DNA of 64,000 bases from Paenibacillus pedocola. Its GTDB lineage: Bacteria > Bacillota > Bacilli > Paenibacillales > Paenibacillaceae. Both the position numbers and the translations under genes were made by a program. Each line of letters opens with the position of its first letter. Within the stretch, counting starts at the first letter, position 1. The stretch is taken from contig NZ_CP134223.1 of the NCBI RefSeq assembly GCF_031599675.1, forward strand, positions 5,270,001 through 5,334,000, read 5' to 3'. Below the pieces are notes generated by a model that saw nothing but the letters and a program-made list of their open reading frames with translations, was not told the DNA's origin and did no database searches. Below are positions 50,528-58,762 of the stretch, one piece after another.

Positions 50528-51807
50528 TGGAATGTTGCTCCTCCTATTCCTCTATCCAGATCCGTATCCGGGTGATTACCGCATTTCCGGTAATTGTCCA
50601 TATCGATATTCAAACGGTATTTCTGCCGTATTCCGCTTAATCCCTTAGCCAGCTGTACATAGTATTCCAGCGACGGGGTGACCTGGTTATGGAAAGCAGA
50701 GCCCTGCATCGGTACCCATACGCAATGAACCATGCTAACCCCTTGGCTTGCAAAATCTTCTGCCTCTTCCAGTACAATCTTCAGCGCCTCATCCTCATCC
50801 TTGATGCCGTGGGGTTTAGCCATTTCACAGCCGCCGACGATTCCGCTGCTGACGTTGCCTGCTCCGAAGATGTCTACCGCAGCGATAATCCTCCGTTTCC
50901 ACTCCCTGTACCCGACCTCCTTGTGTTTGCCTTTGCAGATCCAGGCGAATAACGCCTCATTCGGAATTTCAATATCGGAGGTGTAGGTCATCAGCCCGGT
51001 ATTCTCGTAAATTTTGGCCAACTGCCGCTCGTTAAAAGCCGAGGCCACAAGGGTGCTTGGGAATTTGCGTTCCTTGAAATTGTCTCCGGCGGCCTGCAGC
51101 ATTTCAATGTACATATCAACTTCATCATCGAATATTTCCTGGCCGCTGAGAATGGAACCAGAGCTCATCTTCAGATTGGTAAAGGCGCCCGGCTGCTTCA
51201 GGGCCTCTTTAACCGTTTCGTATACATCCTGGGCCTTCAGCTGCTTTTCCATGTTCCTTTCCTTATGGCTTCGGGTAGAGTTAGCGTTGATATTGCAGAA
51301 TTTACAACCGTTCCCCCCGCTCCAGAAATGGCAATGACTGTTGGGATCGATATCCAGCCTTTGCGGTCTTGCCGAAGCCACCTGCCACATCGGTTTGCCG
51401 GAGCTGGTGAACTGGTCATAATAATGGGGTTTGTACCAGTACTCCACCTCCTCTACCACTCTGCCCTGGTCAGTGATATACAGCTTGCCGTCGATTCGAT
51501 CGACTACATAAGGATTTCTAGCACCCGGCGAAGGCATAGCTATAATGGAAGTTCCATCTCTGAGCAGGAGCGATACCGGTACAGCGGCATGTTCATCCCC
51601 ATTGGAGCCGATTAATACACGCTGCTGATATTGATGTTTGTCTTTATCCAGCGCCTGCAGCGCCCGATCCGTATACACAAATGACCTGCGGGTAATATCC
51701 GATTTGATAATGACAAACGGTGATACATCATTGTATTTCTCCAACACTTCCTGCAAGGTCAATTCACTTGTCTGTCCGGAAGCCTGAAACGATACTGCAC
51801 ACATCAT
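50518..51807 (-). CDS. Radical SAM enzyme with unusual CX8CX2C motif
   Basis: The 429-residue protein has the cysteine set C159, C168, C171 (CHFWSGGNGCKFCN), with CX8CX2C spacing instead of the classical CX3CX2C. Longer first spacings occur in Elp3/YhcC-like families, so a [4Fe-4S] cluster is still plausible. Further Cys occur in GGCEM, VHCVW, KCGN and FQCH near the C-terminus and could bind a second cluster. Residues 1-140 form an unfamiliar N-terminal domain. RLDIDPNSHCHF starts the TIM-barrel part. Start is ATG 51807 or 51804, with AGAGGTGAAGG upstream. Confidence 0.75.
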   Translation of the reverse strand: MMCAVSFQASGQTSELTLQEVLEKYNDVSPFVIIKSDITRRSFVYTDRALQALDKDKHQYQQRVLIGSNGDEHAAVPVSLLLRDGTSIIAMPSPGARNPYVVDRIDGKLYITDQGRVVEEVEYWYKPHYYDQFTSSGKPMWQVASARPQRLDIDPNSHCHFWSGGNGCKFCNINANSTRSHKERNMEKQLKAQDVYETVKEALKQPGAFTNLKMSSGSILSGQEIFDDEVDMYIEMLQAAGDNFKERKFPSTLVASAFNERQLAKIYENTGLMTYTSDIEIPNEALFAWICKGKHKEVGYREWKRRIIAAVDIFGAGNVSSGIVGGCEMAKPHGIKDEDEALKIVLEEAEDFASQGVSMVHCVWVPMQGSAFHNQVTPSLEYYVQLAKGLSGIRQKYRLNIDMDNYRKCGNHPDTDLDRGIGGATFQCH

Positions 51808-51859
51808 CCTTCACCTCTTTAGTTTTTAAGTTTATGAATAAAGCTTGCTATTGGGGCTT

Positions 51860-52060
51860 GCCCGTGACTCCAGAGAATGTTTGGACTTCCGGCCGCTGCC
51901 CTTCTGCAGATTTCTTGATTTATACCGTTTCCACGGTGGAAATCCGCAGACAGCATATGCTTCCGAAGCGAGCTTTCCTACGGAAAGCTTTCAGGCGGAC
52001 GCTATCGCTCCGTAAGGCTCAAAATTCCCTTCCGCCGCTCTTCCCTTTTTGTATATTTTC
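51860..52060 (+). repeat. Dispersed-type intergenic repeat between permease and radical SAM genes
   Basis: The 287-bp gap 51808-52094 contains TTTCCAC-G-GTGGAAA (an inverted repeat), GCATATGCTTCCGAAGCGAG, AGCTTTCC-TAC-GGAAAGCT and GGCGGACGCTATCGCTCCG. The second of these is close to the GCGTATGCTTCCGAAGTGAG head of the sdh-region repeats. I recall similar GC-rich strings scattered in Paenibacillus genomes. No gene is visible inside. Confidence 0.5.
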
Positions 52061-52094
52061 AAGTTCAATCTCTATAAAACCCGTAATTTCTCCG

Positions 52095-52907
52095 CTACCC
52101 TTTAAGTGCCCCTTCCGTAAGTCCGGCTATAAAATAACGCTGCAGGAACAAGAAGAGCAGCACGAGCGGCAGTGAGGTTACTACTACTCCCGTCAGGAGC
52201 ATCGGATAATCAGTGACATATTCCCCCCTGAATTGCAGCATCGCCAGCGGTAAGGTCAATTTCGACTTTCCATTCAGCAGCAGCATGGGAATCAGCAGAT
52301 CATTCCACACCATCACCAGCAGAAAGGTAGCCGTAGCCGCCAGTGATGGGGCGGTCAGCGGAATGGTAATCCGCCAGTATAAGCTCCACTCCCCGCAGCC
52401 GTCCAAACTGCCCGCTTCAATCAATTCCCGGCTGAGCAGCTTCATAAATCCGGTCAGCATGAATACGGTCAGCGGCAGCAGCAAGGCGGTGGAGACCAGA
52501 ATCAGGCCGCCCAAGTGATCCGACAGATACAGCTTGCGGGCAAGAGCAAAGATGGTCAGCATATTCACTTGGGAGGGGACGATCAGTCCCGCTGTAAAAA
52601 TTGCAAATAATACCGTTCCCGCTGCGCCCCCAAAGCGAATAATTGCAAAAGAGATCAAGCTTCCCAGCAGGAGTACCAGCAGCACCGTGCCTGCCGTCAC
52701 TTGTATGCTGTTCCAGAAATAACGCCAGATTGGCTGTCCGGCAAACAGCTTCCCCAAATTATCGAGCGTCGGCGCAGCAGGCCATCCCAGTGGGCTTGCA
52801 TAAAAAGCTTGTGAGGATTTGAACACAGTTACGAATACAAAATAGAGCGGCGCTACGATGATCAGCGAATAGCACACGATAATCGTCCGCCGTACATGCA
52901 CAATCAA
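52095..52907 (-). CDS. Sugar-type (CUT1) ABC permease, MalG-like
   Basis: The 270-residue protein has six helices and the EAA loop IEAGSLDGCGEWSLYWRIT. It ends LQRYFIAGLTEGALKG, as in MalG-type permeases. Its start is TTG 52907, with GGGGAG seven bases upstream. It is the last gene of the monooxygenase-transporter operon. No ATPase is encoded in the locus, so a shared ATPase is expected. Confidence 0.92.
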   Translation of the reverse strand: MIVHVRRTIIVCYSLIIVAPLYFVFVTVFKSSQAFYASPLGWPAAPTLDNLGKLFAGQPIWRYFWNSIQVTAGTVLLVLLLGSLISFAIIRFGGAAGTVLFAIFTAGLIVPSQVNMLTIFALARKLYLSDHLGGLILVSTALLLPLTVFMLTGFMKLLSRELIEAGSLDGCGEWSLYWRITIPLTAPSLAATATFLLVMVWNDLLIPMLLLNGKSKLTLPLAMLQFRGEYVTDYPMLLTGVVVTSLPLVLLFLFLQRYFIAGLTEGALKG

Positions 52908-52924
52908 TAGAGTGCTCCCCTTCC

Positions 52925-53797
52925 TTAATAAGAGATGCGGCCGGCACGGAGCGCCTTGAACTGCAGAAACGTAAGCACAGAGAGCAGTACCAGGAATAAA
53001 GAGGAGCCGGCCGAGGCCTCTCCGAATGCATAACTGGAGAACGCCAGATGATAAATATAGGTAGTCATTATTTCCGTGGAGAAGTTGGGGCCGCCGTCAG
53101 TCATCGTGAAGATAAGATCGAACGCTTTAAAGGACTGGATTGTCGTATACGCCAGCACGATCGTCGCAGAAGGGGCAAGCAGCGGCCAGGTGATCTTCCT
53201 GAACACACGCCATCTGCTTCCACCGTCTATCACAGCCGCTTCGTGCAGCTCGGATGGAATGCTCTGCAGTCCCGCAATGAAGACAATCATCATCTGTCCG
53301 GCATGGGCCCACACCTGCACGGCTGCAATCGAGTAGATCGCAATTTTTTTGTCTCCAATCCAATTCAACGCCAGTTCCGGCCTACCCAGAGTTTGAAATA
53401 AGGTGCTTAGCAAGCCGATCGCCGGATCGTAGACAAACGACCAGATCAGCCCGACAGAAACGGAAGAAAGAATGGCCGGGAAGAAGAACAGCGCCCGTAA
53501 AAAGACATACGTTTTTCTGTTTTTGACCAACAGCAGTGCAAGAACCAGCGAAATCACCGATTGTGCCGCTACCACTGCCGCCATAAATTTCACATTGTTC
53601 CAGAACGCCTTGCGGAAGACGATACTCTCAAGAATGCTGTGGTAATTCTTCCAGCCTGTCAGCTTGAAGGAGGCAGAGAATCCGTCCCAATCCGTAAAAG
53701 AATAAACTAGGCCTAAGACCGTCGGATATACGAACACTACACCATACAGCAGCAGGCCAGGCAGCACGAATATCCATAACAGCTTACGGTTCCGCAT
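52925..53797 (-). CDS. Sugar-type (CUT1) ABC permease, MalF-like
   Basis: The 290-residue permease has six helices (LLWIFVLPGLLLYGVVFVYP at the start) and the EAA loop HEAAVIDGGSRWRVFRKITW. The start codon is two bases after the stop of the binding-protein gene, with no clear ribosome site of its own, so it probably relies on translational coupling. Confidence 0.92.
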   Translation of the reverse strand: MRNRKLLWIFVLPGLLLYGVVFVYPTVLGLVYSFTDWDGFSASFKLTGWKNYHSILESIVFRKAFWNNVKFMAAVVAAQSVISLVLALLLVKNRKTYVFLRALFFFPAILSSVSVGLIWSFVYDPAIGLLSTLFQTLGRPELALNWIGDKKIAIYSIAAVQVWAHAGQMMIVFIAGLQSIPSELHEAAVIDGGSRWRVFRKITWPLLAPSATIVLAYTTIQSFKAFDLIFTMTDGGPNFSTEIMTTYIYHLAFSSYAFGEASAGSSLFLVLLSVLTFLQFKALRAGRISY

Positions 53798-53799
53798 GG

Positions 53800-55104
53800 C
53801 TACTTGGACAGCTGCTGATCAACAATCGCCTGTGCTTCCTTGGCAGCATCCTCAGGCGATGAACCGCCCAGTACGGCTTGAATGGAATTCGTCACCGCTT
53901 TCTGGTTCTCGCTATTTTTGATCGTGAACCGGGGCTGGAACAGAGTCTTCTTATCTCCCCATTCACTGACGGCCTTCAGCTCCGTCGTGTTGTATTCCAC
54001 ATCTTTGACCGTGACGTTCTGCCCGGTTTCATTGGCATACTGGCCCGCAATATCCGCACGGCTCAAGAACTCCAGAAATTTCTTAGCCTCCTCTGGATGC
54101 TTGGATTTACTGTTCACACCCAGCAAAAACGTGCTGGTATGGATGCCCTCATATTTGGCTTGATCCGCAGGTACCGTGATAGGAGCCAGCAGCTTTTGCG
54201 TAAGGTCCGGATTCTGCGCCTTGTTCTGGGCAAGCTGGTATGATCCGCTGGCGAGGATAGCCGCCTTCTCTTGGATGAATAAAGCGCCTGCTGCTGCATC
54301 TTTAGTGCCAAGTGCATTCGGCTGGAAATAACCTTTATCATTCAGTTCTTTGATCTGGCTGAGCGTCTTGACCCACCAGGCATTAGTGAGCTTGTCTTCG
54401 CCCGCCTCTACCTTTGTAAAAGCATCATCCGAGGGCAAATTGTTCATCACCATGGTATTCATGAATTGTCCCGGACCGATATCCGCACCGGCAAAAGCAA
54501 TCGGGATCAGCCCTTTCTCCTTCAGCTTGGCGCACAGCGCAAGGAAACCTTCCCAGTCTGACGGGGGCTGCAAACCCAATTGCTCAAAAATCTTCACATT
54601 GTAAATCGGGTCATTATAGACAAGCTGATAAGGAACCGCCAATTGCTTACTCTCTTTCACACCGGCCTGGATAAGTGCCTCGCTATAATTCGCAAGAAAT
54701 GGCTCTCCCGACAAATCCGTGTACAATCCGGCATTTGCTACGGCTTCAAACTGTGCCCCCGGAAAAGAGGCAAAGAGATCTCCTGTGGAACCGTCTGAAA
54801 TCTTGGCAAGTGCGGAGGCCTGGTATTGATCCGACGGGAGCGTCTGCATCTCTACGGTGATATTAGGATTTTCCTCTTGAAATTTCTTAATAATCCCGTT
54901 AAACGACTCGGTGTCTTCGCCCCGCCAGTGCAGGAAGCTGAGCGTAACCTTCGGCTGCGCGCTCTCTGCCGGAGCTTCAGAAGCCTTCGCCGGAGAGTTC
55001 TCCTGAGCGGAAGAGGATGCTGTATTATTGCTGCAGGCTGAGACAAGAAGCATTACAGCAAGGGCTGCGGCCCACAAACTGGCACGGAATGAACTTTTTT
55101 TCAA
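53800..55104 (-). CDS. Sugar-type solute-binding lipoprotein
   Basis: The 434-residue lipoprotein has a signal ending in LVSACSNN and a family 1 binding domain (LSFLHWRGEDTESFNGIIKK, then GSTGDLFASFPG). Sugar-binding proteins of this family deliver oligo- or monosaccharides and polyols. The start is TTG 55104, since AAGGAGGG lies eight bases upstream; a TTG at 55122 would include the Shine-Dalgarno. It directly follows an SsuD-like monooxygenase, where one would expect a sulfonate-binding SsuA instead. Confidence 0.9.
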   Translation of the reverse strand: MKKSSFRASLWAAALAVMLLVSACSNNTASSSAQENSPAKASEAPAESAQPKVTLSFLHWRGEDTESFNGIIKKFQEENPNITVEMQTLPSDQYQASALAKISDGSTGDLFASFPGAQFEAVANAGLYTDLSGEPFLANYSEALIQAGVKESKQLAVPYQLVYNDPIYNVKIFEQLGLQPPSDWEGFLALCAKLKEKGLIPIAFAGADIGPGQFMNTMVMNNLPSDDAFTKVEAGEDKLTNAWWVKTLSQIKELNDKGYFQPNALGTKDAAAGALFIQEKAAILASGSYQLAQNKAQNPDLTQKLLAPITVPADQAKYEGIHTSTFLLGVNSKSKHPEEAKKFLEFLSRADIAGQYANETGQNVTVKDVEYNTTELKAVSEWGDKKTLFQPRFTIKNSENQKAVTNSIQAVLGGSSPEDAAKEAQAIVDQQLSK

Positions 55105-55118
55105 TGAAATACCCTCCT

Positions 55119-56294
55119 TCAAAGGTTATCGTTCTTGTTCCACCGCTGACGAAAAAGCGGCAATACCTTGTGACCAAAGTTGTCCGCCTCCTCCAGATGA
55201 GGGTAGCCGGATAGAATAAATGTGCTTATGCCAATCTCGGCATAACGGATTAGAACATCTGTGACTTGTTCTGCTGTGCCGACAATCATCATGGCTCCTC
55301 CTGACCGGACAAGTGATAAACCGCTCCACAGGTTGGGGCCAATGACAAAATTATCAGCGGCTGACTGTTCACGAAGCTCATTCTGTCTGCGCTGCCCGGA
55401 GGCATCGGTCTGTGTAAAATCCCGCTTAGCTTGCTGCAGCTTATCTTCAGAGGCAAAGCTGATGAGCTTCCATGCTGCTTCCCATGCCTCCTCTTCGCTA
55501 TCACGGATGAGTACCTGCGCCCTTAATCCGTACCTAACCTTCCGTTTGATTCCGGTCTCCACCAAATATTGTTCCTGCACTTGCTCCATTTCGGCAATTT
55601 GTCCGGCAATCCATTCAGGCGGTTCCCCCCACATCAGGTAAGTATCGGCGTGTTCTGCGGCAGTCTGCCGTGCAACCGGTGAGCTTCCTCCCAAATATAG
55701 AGGGGGATGGGGTTGCTGTACGGCAACCGGCATGTTGACCGGACCGTGGAACTGATAGTACTTGCCGGCAAACGCCGATCCGGAATCTGCAGCAGCTGCC
55801 AACTCACTCCCCTGATCTGAGAATTCTGAGTAGGCGGTCCCGCCTGACCCGCTCCAGGCAAGCTTCATGACCTGCATGTATTCCTTCGCCCGTTCATACC
55901 GTTCGTCGTGGGCATGGGCAAGCGGATCGCCCAGCTGCTCCAAGTCCTGGACGGAGCTTCCGGTTACCACATTAATCATTGCCCGCCCTCCTGACAGCTG
56001 ATCCAGAGAAGCGGCCATTCGGGCCGCCAGTACCGGAGTAATCAATCCGGGTCTTACAGCCACAAGCGCCTGAAGAGATGTAGTATGGCTTATTACCGCT
56101 GAACCGACGACCCATGAATCCAGGCAGGCTCCTCCGGTCGGGATGAGGACGAACTCTAGTCCCGAACGTTCCGCCATCTGCGCCACTTCAATTAAATAGG
56201 CAAGTGTTGCTTCCCTCTCAGGAGCAGTTCCTACATAGCGGCCATCCCCGGAGGTAGGCAAAAACCAGCCAAATTGAATTTTTTCTGAAGCCAT
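55119..56294 (-). CDS. ssuD: SsuD-like FMNH2-dependent alkanesulfonate monooxygenase
   Basis: The 391-residue luciferase-like enzyme should cleave C-S bonds of sulfonates with O2 and FMNH2, releasing sulfite. It has SsuD landmarks throughout: FGWFLPTSGDGRYVGT, LIPTGGACLDSWVVGS, LGGSSPVARQTAAEHADTYL, TWGEPP-like LMWGEPPEW, GPNLWSGLSLVRSG and LSGYPHLEEADNFG. The start ATG 56294 has GGGGAGG six bases upstream. It heads an operon with a CUT1 sugar transporter rather than SsuABC. This recalls the sulfoquinovose monooxygenase pathway, where an SsuD relative sits with a sugar transporter. Confidence 0.9.
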   Translation of the reverse strand: MASEKIQFGWFLPTSGDGRYVGTAPEREATLAYLIEVAQMAERSGLEFVLIPTGGACLDSWVVGSAVISHTTSLQALVAVRPGLITPVLAARMAASLDQLSGGRAMINVVTGSSVQDLEQLGDPLAHAHDERYERAKEYMQVMKLAWSGSGGTAYSEFSDQGSELAAAADSGSAFAGKYYQFHGPVNMPVAVQQPHPPLYLGGSSPVARQTAAEHADTYLMWGEPPEWIAGQIAEMEQVQEQYLVETGIKRKVRYGLRAQVLIRDSEEEAWEAAWKLISFASEDKLQQAKRDFTQTDASGQRRQNELREQSAADNFVIGPNLWSGLSLVRSGGAMMIVGTAEQVTDVLIRYAEIGISTFILSGYPHLEEADNFGHKVLPLFRQRWNKNDNL

Positions 56295-56371
56295 TAGAGC
56301 CCTCCCCTCTTCTCCGCAATGAATACGGGCTGTTTGGTTATATCTCCGGTGAACCGGTTGATTTCCAATAA

Positions 56372-56388
56372 AACTTATAGGATAAGTT
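56372..56388. promoter_or_regulatory. Palindrome upstream of the ssuD-like gene
   Basis: AACTTAT-AGG-ATAAGTT is a perfect 7-3-7 palindrome, 78 bp before the monooxygenase start. On the minus strand it overlaps a TTGCTA and TATCCT/TATAAG promoter-like region. It is a candidate operator for sulfur- or substrate-responsive control. The rest of the 314-bp divergent region shows no S-box. Confidence 0.45.
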
Positions 56389-56608
56389 ATATAAATATTG
56401 TAGCAACCTCCGCCGCGGCAAGGGAATGTCAATTCGCGGTTACTTCTATTTATCAATTTGCGTCTTTCCGGAAGTGTTTTTTACACAAAAATAATGGGGA
56501 ATTTGCTATTTCCGACTTGTAGTGCGGGCTGTAGTCATCTATTATTTATAAACAACCGATTTTCCATTATTTATTAAATAAATACACATGGCAAAAAGAG
56601 GGCTGTCG

Positions 56609-57478
56609 ATGAACAACAAAATGATCGAGGATAATCATGAGTTTTTGGAGCTCTGCTTATTCACTCCTTCCGCATATGAAAAGTGCGGTGCAGCTTGGCC
56701 TATCCGGCTGGGGCACAACATCGCCAAACCAAACTATCATATCGGCCCCCGGACAACGCCTTATTATTATTTGCTTTTTGTGCTGGAGGGACAAGGAACG
56801 TTCCATCAGAATCACCATACCTACACGCTTGGCAAAAACGATGTGTTCTGCCTGTTTCCGCAGGTCATTCACGAATACTACACGCATCCTGACCATCTCC
56901 TGCAAAAAGTCTTTATTGCCTTTGATGGAAAACAGGCTCTCCGGCTGCTCGAAAAAATCGGACTAAGTCTCCACAGCCCCCATGCAGCAGGCATTTTGAC
57001 TCCCGAAGTGATCCAGCTGATGTGGGATTTTTTCAGCCTGGTGAAATCAGACAGCCACAGTGACCTGGGAAGGCTGATTCTGTTCCACCGTATCTTTGAT
57101 CAGCTGCTTGCTGCCGTTCAGAATACAGCTTCGGGCGAAGACCCGAATGTATCCTGGCTGCAAAAGGGGCATGAATATATGGAGATTCATTATGCAGAGG
57201 GAATTACTGTTGAGAGAGTAGCCGCTTATGTGGGTGTGGACCGCACCTATTTCACCAAACAGTTCCGCAAGACGTACGGAATTACTCCAATCCAGTTTAT
57301 TCAGGATCTCAAAATGAAAGAGGCCAGGCGCTTATTGGAGCAAACCAGCTACACCCTGTCCGAGATTGCTCAATCTGTAGGATATCCGGATCTCTTCTCC
57401 TTCTCAAAGGCATTTAAGAAGCAGCTTGGTGCTGCACCTACACGCTTCAGGTATGAAGTTCGTAACCAAATCCCGTAA
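56609..57478 (+). CDS. AraC family transcriptional regulator (cupin sensor)
   Basis: The 289-residue protein has a cupin domain (about 15-150, with KNDVFCLFPQVIHEYY) and a C-terminal double helix-turn-helix (VERVAAYVGVDRTYFTKQFR, LSEIAQSVGYPDLFSFSKAF). Such proteins usually sense sugars and activate adjacent transporter genes. It is divergent from the monooxygenase-transporter operon and is its likely activator. GAGGG is six bases before ATG 56609. Confidence 0.9.
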   Translation: MNNKMIEDNHEFLELCLFTPSAYEKCGAAWPIRLGHNIAKPNYHIGPRTTPYYYLLFVLEGQGTFHQNHHTYTLGKNDVFCLFPQVIHEYYTHPDHLLQKVFIAFDGKQALRLLEKIGLSLHSPHAAGILTPEVIQLMWDFFSLVKSDSHSDLGRLILFHRIFDQLLAAVQNTASGEDPNVSWLQKGHEYMEIHYAEGITVERVAAYVGVDRTYFTKQFRKTYGITPIQFIQDLKMKEARRLLEQTSYTLSEIAQSVGYPDLFSFSKAFKKQLGAAPTRFRYEVRNQIP

Positions 57479-57493
57479 TAAGGAGTTTTAAGC

Positions 57494-58033
57494 TTGAAAT
57501 CTATCTATCTGTTTCTGATCGCGGCGGCCATTCTTTTGACCGGGTGTACTATCACCATTGATACCAAAAAAGATTCCGTAGACACGCCTCCATACGCAGG
57601 AAGGGCGCTGCACCTGGCCGTTATCGGAGAAGCCCCGTCCGTTAGAGAGCGACAGGCGAAATTCTCGGCAATCACGTTTGATGACCTGTTGAACAACCAA
57701 TCGCTGGCAGCAGACTTTGATGCTGTGTTCATTATGAAGGAGCATTTATCTGAGGCTGCGGATGACCAGTATGCAGAGGTGTACAGAACCGCAGGTATCC
57801 CGTTCTTTTTTATCGAGTCGAAGAAATCTTACATGCCATTTATACTTGAGGATATTGCCTATGAGGATATTAAGGACACCAATGATGGTCTATATGCCAC
57901 AGGATATTTTAACTCTGAGGGAAAATGGGAGTTCTGGGGAACCGGACTGTACAACGATAAAGTCAACAGCAGCAACATCCAATCCGCCTATTCGCGGGTA
58001 TTCGAAACCATCCATAATTGGCCGAAAAAATAA
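57494..58033 (+). CDS. Predicted lipoprotein of unknown function
   Basis: The 179-residue protein has a signal peptide with lipobox LTGC (about residue 18) and no family that I recognise. The mature part has alternating strands and a Tyr/Phe-rich C-terminus. Its start is TTG 57494, with AAGGAG eight bases upstream. It begins 15 bp after the AraC gene and may be in the same transcript. A strong terminator follows. Confidence 0.75.
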   Translation: MKSIYLFLIAAAILLTGCTITIDTKKDSVDTPPYAGRALHLAVIGEAPSVRERQAKFSAITFDDLLNNQSLAADFDAVFIMKEHLSEAADDQYAEVYRTAGIPFFFIESKKSYMPFILEDIAYEDIKDTNDGLYATGYFNSEGKWEFWGTGLYNDKVNSSNIQSAYSRVFETIHNWPKK

Positions 58034-58034
58034 C

Positions 58035-58061
58035 AAAAGCCCGGACTGTTGTCCGGGCTTT
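58035..58061. terminator. Bidirectional terminator
   Basis: AAAGCCCGGAC/GTCCGGGCTTT with a 4-base loop lies directly after the lipoprotein stop codon and 15 bp from the convergent ktrA end. Confidence 0.9.
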
Positions 58062-58075
58062 GCCGTGTGCCTCTA

Positions 58076-58747
58076 CTATGATTCCACATTCACAGCCTGA
58101 TCCTCAAACTCTTCAATGCTCTCATTGGAGCCGATGACAACCATAATGTCGCCCTGGCTCACATGGTCATGGGCTGTAGGTGCAACGATAATCCCGTCCT
58201 TCCGGTTGAGGGCGATAATGCTGCAGCCGTACTTGGCGCGGGTATTCAGCTCCGAGAGGCTTTTTCCGTCCATGCAGGAGGGCACATTCAGCTCGACAAT
58301 TTTGTAATCCTTGGAGATTTCGATGTAATCCAGCAAATGGGGAGTCACCAGCTGATGCGCTACACGGATTCCCATATCCCGTTCAGGAAAAATAACCCGG
58401 TCCACGCCCAGCTTCGACAGTGCACGCCCGTGCAGGATCGAGATCGCCTTCGCCACTACCTGCTTGATACCCAGCTCTTTCAGCAGAATTGCCGCCAGAA
58501 TGCTCCGCTCCATGTTATCCCCGATCGCGACAATACCGCAGTCGAAATTGCGAACGCCCAGGGATCGCATAATTCCCTCATCCGTCGCATCCGCCATCAC
58601 GGCATGAGTCAGCTGCCCGCTCATTTCCTCCACCCGCTCTTCCATGTGGTCGATTCCGAGCACTTCATAGCCCATTGCCATCAGCTCAAGCGCCAGACTT
58701 GATCCGAAGCGGCCAAGGCCGATCACCACAAACTGCTGTGCTTTCAT
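58076..58747 (-). CDS. ktrA: Potassium uptake regulatory subunit (RCK protein)
   Basis: The 223-residue cytosolic protein has an RCK-N nucleotide-binding domain (VVIGLGRFGSSLALELMAMG, Asp in GIDHMEE) and an RCK-C domain from about residue 140. It binds ATP/ADP as an octameric ring, and c-di-AMP in its C-domain, to gate the KtrB channel. It lies 15 bp after the KtrB gene. The gene order B then A is the reverse of B. subtilis ktrAB. Confidence 0.92.
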   Translation of the reverse strand: MKAQQFVVIGLGRFGSSLALELMAMGYEVLGIDHMEERVEEMSGQLTHAVMADATDEGIMRSLGVRNFDCGIVAIGDNMERSILAAILLKELGIKQVVAKAISILHGRALSKLGVDRVIFPERDMGIRVAHQLVTPHLLDYIEISKDYKIVELNVPSCMDGKSLSELNTRAKYGCSIIALNRKDGIIVAPTAHDHVSQGDIMVVIGSNESIEEFEDQAVNVES

Positions 58748-58762
58748 AGTTTCATTAACCCC

